DNA of 64,000 nucleotides from Hydrogenovibrio sp. 3SP14C1 (GTDB lineage: Bacteria > Pseudomonadota > Gammaproteobacteria > Thiomicrospirales > Thiomicrospiraceae), in contig NZ_JARTLM010000007.1 in NCBI RefSeq assembly GCF_029625905.1, forward strand, positions 106,869-170,868. Reading direction: 5' to 3'. The number at the start of each line of letters is the position of its first letter. Position 1 is the stretch's first letter. Below the pieces are notes generated by a model. The model did not search any database. It was not told where the DNA came from and saw only the letters and a program-made list of their open reading frames with translations. Below, one piece after another: positions 56,346 through 62,497 of the stretch. A program made the translations under genes and the position numbers.

Positions 56346-56369
56346 AAAAAGGGGACGTTACCCTTTTTT
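56346..56369. repeat. REP-like element A
   Basis: AAAAAGGGGACGTTACCC followed by TTTTTT: an imperfect palindrome with GGG/CCC stem and A/T arms. The stop codon of the RAYT gene (56358-56360) lies inside it. Confidence 0.8.
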
Positions 56370-57026
56370 GGGTCTTCCTACTGGCTTAAATGAAAGCGTC
56401 CGATTAGACAACCTTTCAAGTTTTTCAACAAACGACGTTTCACCACATGGCAACCCTTTTTCAATATTTCTTCTTAAAACATCAACAGGCTCAACCGGTG
56501 AACGCTCTTCCAAAAAAGTGATCCAGTCTTGTTGGTTTGCCGGATTATATTCAAACGGAATAACACCCAAAATATCTGACTCAACAAGCCCTGAATGCGC
56601 TCGTGCACTTGACCAAGGATAGTCAAAAGCATTAACGACCATTTTTGCTCTTACTGGATTTTGCTCAACATATCGAATAGCGAAATACGTATAAACTTCG
56701 TCCAGCGCCGATGAAAAATATCGACCTTGCCACAAATGCCCTTTCCAACCTTTCTTTTTATTTATGTACTGAGCGTAGCGCATATGAAGGGGTTTTAAAG
56801 CTTTCTGCAAGCCCTCTGCATTAGAGGGTTTTAAAATCAAATGAATATGATTTGTCATCAAACAGTACGCCCAAATTTCAACTGAGTGTTTATCACAATA
56901 TTCTTTCAAAAGTGATAAATAAAAGATTCTATCCTCATCATTGAAAAACACATTCTCACGGCGATTACCTCGCTGTGTAATATGGTAAGGGATATCGGGC
57001 AAGACAACTCGAGCTAATCTAGGCAT
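56358..57026 (-). CDS. REP-associated tyrosine transposase (RAYT, Y1 family)
   Basis: A 222-residue single-strand DNA transposase of the RAYT group. It begins PRLARVVLPDIPYHITQRGN, has the HUH metal site TNHIHLIL, the GHLWQGRYFSS block, and the catalytic Tyr in IRYVEQNPVRA. RAYTs process REP hairpins, and REP copies lie at both ends (A at the stop codon, B just upstream, inverted). The protein ends GRPKKG, encoded by the REP itself. It looks complete. Confidence 0.92.
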   Translation of the reverse strand: MPRLARVVLPDIPYHITQRGNRRENVFFNDEDRIFYLSLLKEYCDKHSVEIWAYCLMTNHIHLILKPSNAEGLQKALKPLHMRYAQYINKKKGWKGHLWQGRYFSSALDEVYTYFAIRYVEQNPVRAKMVVNAFDYPWSSARAHSGLVESDILGVIPFEYNPANQQDWITFLEERSPVEPVDVLRRNIEKGLPCGETSFVEKLERLSNRTLSFKPVGRPKKG

Positions 57027-57047
57027 AATTTGATATTAACATGAAAT

Positions 57048-57069
57048 AAAAGGGTAGCGTCCCCTTTTT
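57048..57069. repeat. REP-like element B (inverted)
   Basis: AAAAGGGTAGCGTCCCC followed by TTTTT, the reverse complement of the A/D type. It stands 21 bp upstream of the RAYT start. Confidence 0.82.
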
Positions 57070-57099
57070 CTTGTTAGTCCAGAGCTTGCGCGTCGGAAC

Positions 57100-57169
57100 T
57101 AACGCCGCAAATCAGCCGAGCCGTAGGGAGCGGTAGCGACTGAAGGCGTCGGCTGGATTTGCCTTGTTA
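57100..57169 (-). repeat. attC-like site 1 (integron cassette recombination site)
   Basis: On the minus strand it runs from TAACAAGG to GCGTTAG. GCAAATCCAGCCGA pairs with TCGGCTGATTTGC, leaving one unpaired C, like the extrahelical base of attC sites. Total 70 bp, and it follows the stop of the zinc-ribbon gene by six bases. The core ends (TAAC, GTTAG) and the order gene-stop-attC are those of integron cassettes. Confidence 0.7.
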
Positions 57170-57175
57170 AAACGT

Positions 57176-57403
57176 TCACTTGAATAAATTTTTGAACTTT
57201 GATTTAAGTTCTTTCTCTAGTTCATTTTTGACCAACTCTACACCTTGTTCTTTAGCGACTTCTAACACAGAGTCATAGTCATTAAGCTCACCACATTCCG
57301 AGCACTTAATCATATCGCCAGACTGATACTCCCGGCCTTCTTCTGTCTTTAGTGTGGCGTCACAAAATAAACACTTTACTTCAATTGAGTAACTCTTATC
57401 CAT
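57176..57403 (-). CDS. small zinc-ribbon protein, second gene of a cassette
   Basis: A 75-residue protein with two CxxC knuckles (CLFCDATL and CSECGEL) 20 or so residues apart, then a Lys/Glu-rich helix. Its start overlaps the preceding gene by 8 bp, so the two form one unit. It ends against attC-like site 1. Function unknown; zinc or nucleic-acid binding is possible. Confidence 0.65.
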   Translation of the reverse strand: MDKSYSIEVKCLFCDATLKTEEGREYQSGDMIKCSECGELNDYDSVLEVAKEQGVELVKNELEKELKSKFKNLFK

Positions 57404-57815
57404 TACCGGAACCCTTTGCTAGAAAGCTAATTATTAAGCTTGCCAAGGCAATACAAGAGCCTAGAAGCACAAACAAGCCTTTGTGGTCTTCGATGTAGTC
57501 AGAAACCTTTTTCGGTAATGGGCGGTTTTTTCGCAACTCTTCGGATTTCCGTTTTGAAGTGGCAACGCCCATGCCTTTTGAGGTTAGCTTGAGGTCATTA
57601 TGGCGACCGCTTCCATAATAGGCATGCTCTAACCAATCTCTGGCATAACAGCGATCAACAATCTGTTTTAGCTCGTCTATTGATGGTTGCACTCCATAGC
57701 GATCATAAAGCTCTTCTACAAGTTTATGGTCCACATCAAAGTGAACATTACTGTGCCTGCTCCCGTTTTCTTCGCAAAACTTAAGAACATGTATCAGTAG
57801 TTTGTATTCGTCCAT
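57396..57815 (-). CDS. winged-helix-like protein with C-terminal membrane anchor
   Basis: A 139-residue protein. Residues 1-85 look like a helical DNA- or protein-binding domain ending in LKLTSKGMGV, reminiscent of the wing of winged helices. Basic residues (SKRKSEELRKNR) lead to one membrane helix (GLFVLLGSCIALASLIISFLA). It is the first gene of a two-gene cassette. I do not know the family; a tail-anchored sensor or effector is conceivable. Confidence 0.6.
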   Translation of the reverse strand: MDEYKLLIHVLKFCEENGSRHSNVHFDVDHKLVEELYDRYGVQPSIDELKQIVDRCYARDWLEHAYYGSGRHNDLKLTSKGMGVATSKRKSEELRKNRPLPKKVSDYIEDHKGLFVLLGSCIALASLIISFLAKGSGNG

Positions 57816-57838
57816 AAACCTCTACTTCGTATGAGTTT

Positions 57839-57914
57839 TAACGGGCTGCGGATAAGCGGCATGTCCGTTGAAAATTTATTTTCATAAGGACTGTCCGACT
57901 CAATGCAATTGTTA
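57839..57914 (-). repeat. attC-like site 2
   Basis: On the minus strand CATAACAATTGC, beginning at the stop codon (TAA) of the HEPN-like gene, to CAGCCCGTTAAAAC, 76 bp. The inner arms GGACAGTCC and GGACATG pair only in part, so it is less regular than site 1. The placement between two genes with the stop codon forming the core fits a cassette junction. Confidence 0.55.
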
Positions 57915-58436
57915 TGTGCGCGCTTCAACTTGAGTAATAGTATTTTCAACAATATTACAAAATTTAGATAATGAACCTGGCATAAGCCTTATTCTTCTAC
58001 CGCCAACCAAAGCATCGCTGCACTTTAAAGTTTTTAGCGCTTTTTCAACCTTACCAATATCAACGGAATCTACTAAACCACCATACCCATGAACTAATGC
58101 ATTTCTTAATTGGTAGATTTGATGAAACTCCTCCCAAGTAGTGATTTCACCAAAATCGATTCCTTTTGAGCGGGTAATAAATGTTTTTAAACGTGATATT
58201 CCATTACCTTTTAAGTCATCGATTTTGAAAGGAGTATCAATTTCGGCTTTATGTGCAACTTCGTACAAATAGGCTTCGACTAGCGAGCATAAACCTATTA
58301 CTAATAAATTTGTTCTGTTACTCAGTGCAAGTGAGTAATGTGTAAGGTTACCTTCTTTGGAACCCATCTCATATTCAGTTGTAAACGCATCAATTTCTCT
58401 TTTATATGATGCGATTTCATGGCTGTAGATATTCAT
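57912..58436 (-). CDS. HEPN-like protein with RNALVH motif
   Basis: A 174-residue all-alpha protein. R111-NALV-H116 is the R-x4-H signature of HEPN domains, and SLVEAYLYEVAHKA resembles their first core helix. HEPN proteins include RNases of toxin-antitoxin and abortive infection systems, but many lack activity. No paired nucleotidyltransferase (MNT) gene is beside it. Its stop codon TAA is part of attC-like site 2, as in integron cassettes. Confidence 0.7.
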   Translation of the reverse strand: MNIYSHEIASYKREIDAFTTEYEMGSKEGNLTHYSLALSNRTNLLVIGLCSLVEAYLYEVAHKAEIDTPFKIDDLKGNGISRLKTFITRSKGIDFGEITTWEEFHQIYQLRNALVHGYGGLVDSVDIGKVEKALKTLKCSDALVGGRRIRLMPGSLSKFCNIVENTITQVEART

Positions 58437-58464
58437 CCGACCTCTTTAGCACATAAGGGCTGCG

Positions 58465-58488
58465 AAAAAGGGGAACGCTACCCTTTTT
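58465..58488. repeat. REP-like element C
   Basis: AAAAAGGGGAACGCTACCC plus TTTTT, same orientation as A, with one extra A. With D it brackets about 130 bp of AT-rich DNA that holds no gene. Confidence 0.8.
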
Positions 58489-58619
58489 AGTTCTACTACT
58501 GACCTTAAAGAAAAGCACCCCGTTTTTTAATTTTTTCTACAAAATGCATTACAAGTGAATGTAGCATCATACACAATAATTGTACGCAATAAAACTAATA
58601 AAACTCGCGTAATGCGAGG

Positions 58620-58642
58620 AAAAAGGGGACGCTACCCTTTTT
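58620..58642. repeat. REP-like element D
   Basis: AAAAAGGGGACGCTACCC plus TTTTT, same orientation as C, 130 bp away. It sits against the attC-like core behind mgtC. Confidence 0.82.
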
Positions 58643-58663
58643 ATTAACTTGAGCCTTCGGTTA
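58643..58663 (-). repeat. partial attC-like core behind mgtC, interrupted by REP D
   Basis: On the minus strand the mgtC stop opens TAACCGAAGGCTCAAGTTAA, very like the start of attC-like site 4 (TAACAAACCTCTCAAG). The rest of the site is not continuous: REP D follows at once. Confidence 0.45.
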
Positions 58664-59092
58664 TGAGTATTTTTTCTTGAAGGGTTTGGAAAAATTAAAA
58701 ATAAGAAACCCTACAACAGACAATATGATGGCGATTTCGTAACGACTATAGGCCACGGATATCCCGATGGCCGCCGTGATCCATAAACCGGCTGCGGTGG
58801 CAGTGCCCTGTGTTCCTTCTTGGCTTTTAAAAATGGCACCACCTCCAATAAACCCCATGCCTGTGATGATGCCATACATGACTCTTGCTTCAGCATCAGA
58901 GCCTTCATACACATCCATCCCCACAAGCATAAAAGCGCACGATGAAATAGCAACCAAGGGAAATGTCCGTAACCCGGCACCACGCTCGTTCAACTCTCGA
59001 TTAAGTGCGATGGGAAGTGCTAATAAAAACGTAACCCCCAACTGAAATAAATGAAACCTGATTAAATTTAAATCTAATTCCACACCAAACAT
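58661..59092 (-). CDS. MgtC/SapB-family membrane protein
   Basis: A 143-residue membrane protein with four or five helices: GVTFLLALPIALNRELNERGAGLRT (MgtC signature), SSCAFMLVG, MGFIGGGAIFKS and TAAGLWITAAIGISV. Members without the C-terminal ACT-like domain, as here, are of unknown function; true MgtC regulates ATP synthase and magnesium stress. The start 59092 has GAGG six bases upstream. A CorA-family gene lies 2.4 kb away, an echo of magnesium handling in the same island. Confidence 0.88.
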   Translation of the reverse strand: MFGVELDLNLIRFHLFQLGVTFLLALPIALNRELNERGAGLRTFPLVAISSCAFMLVGMDVYEGSDAEARVMYGIITGMGFIGGGAIFKSQEGTQGTATAAGLWITAAIGISVAYSRYEIAIILSVVGFLIFNFSKPFKKKYS

Positions 59093-59120
59093 AATGCGCC
59101 TCATTTTTATAATGATTAAA

Positions 59121-59167
59121 CTAAGCGGCTACAGGTTAAGCACAGCCAGCTTGAGAGGTTTGTTAGA
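59121..59167 (-). repeat. attC-like site 4
   Basis: On the minus strand TCTAACAAACCTCTCAAG to GCCGCTTAG, 47 bp, starting two bases after the ytoQ stop. AAGCTGGCT can pair with AGCCGCTT, leaving one T unpaired. The first 10 bp equal the core of well-known cassette attC sites; the far core has CTTAG in place of GTTAG. Confidence 0.6.
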
Positions 59168-59169
59168 GG

Positions 59170-59613
59170 TTATTCTTTGGCTGTAACATATTTTAAAATT
59201 TCGACCACCTGCTCAGGGGTTGTGGCCCATGCCATAGCAGCGGCATCAACTTCTTTAAGCGGGTGAATGATGTCTTCGTCATGCAGGGTAATGTAAGGTG
59301 TGCCCATTGCGGCGCAATAACCGGCATCAAAAGCAGCATTCCACTGTTTATATTTATCGCCAAAACGGACCACGGCCACATCACAGTTTTCAATCAACGT
59401 TTTGGTTCGGATGGCATTCACTTTCGCGGATTTGTGATCACGCCAGAAGTTTTTCTCTTCTGCACCAAGCAAGTCACCAGCAGCATCGCTGGCGGCATGA
59501 TCTGTGACGGCAGAGGTGAACTCGATGGATAGATTAAGCGCCTTACAGCCTTCTTTTATCTGTTGTCGCCAATCGGTATGAATTTCGCCAGAGAGATATA
59601 CAGTCAACTCCAT
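59170..59613 (-). CDS. YtoQ-family protein (nucleoside-deoxyribosyltransferase-like)
   Basis: A 147-residue protein reading LTVYLSGEIHTDWR, then GDLLGAEEKNFWRDHKSAK and NCDVAVVRFGDKYKQWNAAFDAGYCAAMGTPY, the YtoQ family. The fold resembles nucleoside 2-deoxyribosyltransferases, but the true reaction is unknown. GGAGG lies seven bases before this ATG; another ATG is one codon upstream. It ends against attC-like site 4. Confidence 0.85.
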   Translation of the reverse strand: MELTVYLSGEIHTDWRQQIKEGCKALNLSIEFTSAVTDHAASDAAGDLLGAEEKNFWRDHKSAKVNAIRTKTLIENCDVAVVRFGDKYKQWNAAFDAGYCAAMGTPYITLHDEDIIHPLKEVDAAAMAWATTPEQVVEILKYVTAKE

Positions 59614-59660
59614 CATATTTCCTCCTTTATTTGATAAACGAGACGATTCTTTCAGTCCTT

Positions 59661-59713
59661 AGAAAACTAAGAAAACTAAGAAAACTAAGAAAACTAAGAA
59701 AACTAAGAAAACT
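59661..59713. repeat. tandem 9-bp repeat, about six copies
   Basis: The unit AGAAAACTA is repeated five times exactly, then once with one change (AGAAAACTT). It lies 45 bp upstream of the ytoQ-like gene, outside any coding region, and marks the left border of the gene-poor spacer 59614-59891. Confidence 0.9.
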
Positions 59714-59733
59714 TGAAAAGCCTACTGCTTTAA

Positions 59734-59895
59734 ATGAATGCTACCTTAAAAAAATTGTCTTTGCTAGATGAAATACTAAGTCAATTATTTGAAGAGGTAG
59801 GTTTGGGTTCAACCGAAAAGGATTGTTGTGAGAGGGTAAAGCGTTGTGAATTTTTATCAAAAAAAATACTCTGGCCTTTTTATTTTGAAGGCTAA
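59734..59895 (+). CDS. possible small protein
   Basis: A 53-codon frame, rich in Leu, Glu and Lys, with two adjacent Cys (KDCCERV). There is no ribosome site before the ATG and no known similarity that I recognise; it meets the BNR gene end to end. It could be chance. Confidence 0.2.
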   Translation: MNATLKKLSLLDEILSQLFEEVGLGSTEKDCCERVKRCEFLSKKILWPFYFEG

Positions 59896-60959
59896 ATAAA
59901 GTCGTTTTCTGTTAGCTTGAGTTTGAGTTGACTTTGCATGGTGGTGAGCCAGATTTCACCAGGCTTCGCTTCAAACAAAGAACAGTAAGACAACCAGGCG
60001 CCTTTGCAAGAAGCGATCACCACAGGGTCGGTCCAAGTTTGTCCGTCATCGTCTGACAACCGAATACTGAGTTCTTCACGCTGCCAGGAAGCAGGCACTT
60101 CTGAAAACAAACCCGCAATTCGAGGTGCTGTGGTTTCGCCCTCTTTGGTGAGTTGATTATAAGCCAAAACCAAACGGCCGCTTTGTAAACGACTTAACAT
60201 GCCTGGTGAACTACTGGCAGTCATTCCCGGTTCTAAGTGCGTCCAGGTCTTGCCTTGATTATCGGAATAACCATTCCAGAACCAATCTAGGTTGGTGCGA
60301 ATCAGATACCAGACTCGACCATCGTTCAGTTCCAGCAAGGTGCCTTCATAACACCCGCCATGATGCCCTTGCCCGCCAATATCGATTTTATTGCTGGCCT
60401 GCCAAGTTTGCCCGTCATCTTCTGAAAGATAGGTCAAGCTATAATGCCGCCCCGCCTCATAATCCAGATTTTGAGCGGCCATCAATAATGCACCGCTGGA
60501 AAGCGAAATCATGGTCGTGGTTGAACCACAATAGCCTTTTTGAACACAAACAGGGTCTTCCCAGGTTTTACCGCCATCCAAACTGCGAACGGACCATAAA
60601 TCCAGCCGAGTCTTTTGAGTGGGTTTATTGGCTTTCTTGTGCCATTTGAAATGGGCTTGTGCCATATTCAAAAAGCCGACCACAATCACGCCAGAATCGG
60701 AAACACACAGACTGCGGGCATCATGGATTAAGAAATCTTTGGATGAGAACAAGTCATAGGCTTGCCAGGTTTGCCCTTCATCTTCCGAAATCAAAGCTTG
60801 GTGAGACCCAATACACACAATATGACTTTGTTTATTGCGAACATAAGGTCCGATAGGGTCAATATCTAAAACAGTGACTTTGTCATGTAGATAAACTGGC
60901 GCCTCGGTTTTGGGCGCCATTTTAAAATCTAATTGAATGTCTGGACACTCTTTCATCAA
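59892..60959 (-). CDS. BNR/Asp-box (sialidase-like) protein
   Basis: A 355-residue beta-propeller protein with five Asp boxes: SEDEGQTW, SLDGGKTW, SEDDGQTW, SDNQGKTW and SDDDGQTW. RNKQSHIVC and TSSSPGMLSRLQSGRLVLAYN belong to the sialidase-like core. No signal peptide or membrane segment is seen, so a cytoplasmic place is likely. Sialidase activity is unproven; the catalytic Arg triad could be present but I could not confirm it. Start could be the second Met. Confidence 0.8.
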   Translation of the reverse strand: MMKECPDIQLDFKMAPKTEAPVYLHDKVTVLDIDPIGPYVRNKQSHIVCIGSHQALISEDEGQTWQAYDLFSSKDFLIHDARSLCVSDSGVIVVGFLNMAQAHFKWHKKANKPTQKTRLDLWSVRSLDGGKTWEDPVCVQKGYCGSTTTMISLSSGALLMAAQNLDYEAGRHYSLTYLSEDDGQTWQASNKIDIGGQGHHGGCYEGTLLELNDGRVWYLIRTNLDWFWNGYSDNQGKTWTHLEPGMTASSSPGMLSRLQSGRLVLAYNQLTKEGETTAPRIAGLFSEVPASWQREELSIRLSDDDGQTWTDPVVIASCKGAWLSYCSLFEAKPGEIWLTTMQSQLKLKLTENDFI

Positions 60960-60978
60960 TCAACCCTATTACATCAAT

Positions 60979-61416
60979 TTAAAACGGTTTTAACTCAACC
61001 AAAATCAGAATCAAAATCGTTAAAATCAATGGGATTTCATTAGCCCAACGATAATATAACCCGCTGTGATCTAAATGCCCGTCTTGCATTTCTTTCATGC
61101 GGCGCTTAGTCCACAAATGATATACCAGCATTAAAACGACCAGGACGATTTTTGCATGCAACCAGCCCATTCCTTCTGCTACCGGCCAATACGCCAGCCA
61201 CAACCAGATACCCGTTCCGATCGCCAGCATCATCATAATGGTCATAAACTTATACAGCTTTTTCGCCATAATGGCTAAACGTGTGACTTGCTCCCCTGCG
61301 GCTTGGCCTTCTACAAAGTGCACAAAAATACGTGGCAAATAAAAGATCCCTGCCATCCAAGACATTACAAATAAAATATGAAAAGTTTTTAACCACAACA
61401 CTTCGATTTTCTCCAA
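60979..61416 (-). CDS. hemJ: protoporphyrinogen IX oxidase HemJ
   Basis: HemJ oxidises protoporphyrinogen IX in the haem pathway, in the inner membrane. The 145-residue protein has four helices. The conserved His (TFHILFVMSWMAGIFYLPRIFV) and Lys (GWLHAKIVLVV) are present, as in known HemJ, and length fits. It is divergent from slyD. Confidence 0.88.
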   Translation of the reverse strand: MEKIEVLWLKTFHILFVMSWMAGIFYLPRIFVHFVEGQAAGEQVTRLAIMAKKLYKFMTIMMMLAIGTGIWLWLAYWPVAEGMGWLHAKIVLVVLMLVYHLWTKRRMKEMQDGHLDHSGLYYRWANEIPLILTILILILVELKPF

Positions 61417-61473
61417 TAAAACAACAAGAATCTGTATGATACAGGTTCTTATTTAGCAAAACAGGACTTTAAG

Positions 61474-61956
61474 ATGAAAATTGAACAAAATAAGGTTGGC
61501 ATGATCGACTACTCTTTGACAGACGCAGAAGGAAACGTGATTGACGCTTCTAACGGCCAAGCTTTAGCGTATTTGCATGGTCATTCCAATCTAATTCCTG
61601 GTTTGGAGAAAGAGCTTGAAGGTAAAGAAGTGGGTGATAAGTTCACTGCAAACATCGCAGCGGCTGACGCTTATGGCGACACTCAGCCACACCTAGTTCA
61701 AGAAGGTGTTCCAAAAAGCATGTTCCAAGGTGTAGACAACCTAGAAGTTGGAATGCGCTTTGAAGCTCAGACAGAGCAAGGCGTTCACTCTGTTGAAATC
61801 ACGAAAGTAGACGATGAAACTGTAACAGTTGATGGAAACCATCCTCTTGCAGGGAAAGACCTTAACTTTGACATCGAAGTCATGGGCGTTCGTGATGCGA
61901 CAGAAGAAGAACTGGAGCATGGACACGCACATGGTGATGGCGGTCATCAGCACTGA
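61474..61956 (+). CDS. slyD: SlyD-like FKBP peptidyl-prolyl isomerase
   Basis: A 160-residue FKBP: DYSLTDAEGNVIDAS, LIPGLEKELEGKEVGDKF, then the insert-in-flap chaperone domain, and a His-rich tail HGHAHGDGGHQH that should bind nickel or zinc, as in SlyD used for hydrogenase maturation. The promoter region is shared with hemJ. A strong terminator follows. Confidence 0.93.
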   Translation: MKIEQNKVGMIDYSLTDAEGNVIDASNGQALAYLHGHSNLIPGLEKELEGKEVGDKFTANIAAADAYGDTQPHLVQEGVPKSMFQGVDNLEVGMRFEAQTEQGVHSVEITKVDDETVTVDGNHPLAGKDLNFDIEVMGVRDATEEELEHGHAHGDGGHQH

Positions 61957-61981
61957 TCTCCAGTAAAGAGTGCTTTAATGT

Positions 61982-62011
61982 AAAAAGGCCAGCTTAAAGC
62001 TGGCCTTTTTT
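61982..62011. terminator. terminator after slyD
   Basis: The stem AAAAAGGCCAGC / GCTGGCCTTTTT has a five-base loop. It works in both directions and also ends the ycgN-type gene from the other strand. Confidence 0.92.
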
Positions 62012-62039
62012 GGTTTCGCAATCTGAATTCTAAATGCCA

Positions 62040-62480
62040 TTATGGCTTTTTCATCAGATAGTCTTCATACTCCAATCCCGGCTGATCGACCACCACCGGA
62101 ATGGCTAACAACCCAATATGTGCTTCGGTTACCGATTCTCTTTTTCCAGAAACCAATGGGTGCCACTCAGGTAATGGATCGCCTCGATACAAAACGCGAT
62201 AACCACAGGTATCCGGCAACCAATCAAATTCAGCCACTCTGTCTAAGGTTAGATTCACACAGGTCGGCACATTCTTTGAGCGGTTTTTATAGTCGGAACA
62301 AGCTCCGGTTTTTAGATCGGAATACTTGCACACCACTCGGGTATACACAATTTCATCGGTTTCATCGTCTTGTAATTTAGTTAAACAACATAAACCGCAG
62401 CCATCACAGACCGACTCCCACTCTTCCGTGGTCATTTCGGCCAATGTTTTGGTTTCCCAAAAAGGTTTCTCTTTTGTCAT
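62040..62480 (-). CDS. YcgN-family (UPF0260) cysteine-cluster protein
   Basis: A 146-residue protein with the cluster CDGCGLCC, VVCKYSD, GACSDY and PTCVNL, typical of UPF0260 and of putative zinc- or iron-chelating proteins. PWLxGK-like ends FDWLPDTCGYR and EWHPLVSGKRESV complete the family. Function unknown. It precedes the RluA-type gene, which lies 17 bp upstream on the same strand. Confidence 0.9.
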   Translation of the reverse strand: MTKEKPFWETKTLAEMTTEEWESVCDGCGLCCLTKLQDDETDEIVYTRVVCKYSDLKTGACSDYKNRSKNVPTCVNLTLDRVAEFDWLPDTCGYRVLYRGDPLPEWHPLVSGKRESVTEAHIGLLAIPVVVDQPGLEYEDYLMKKP

Positions 62481-62497
62481 TCTTTTGCCTTTTTAAC

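Noticed and set aside
59661-59713. CRISPR array
   Set aside because: The 9-bp units are contiguous with no spacers and no cas genes are near.
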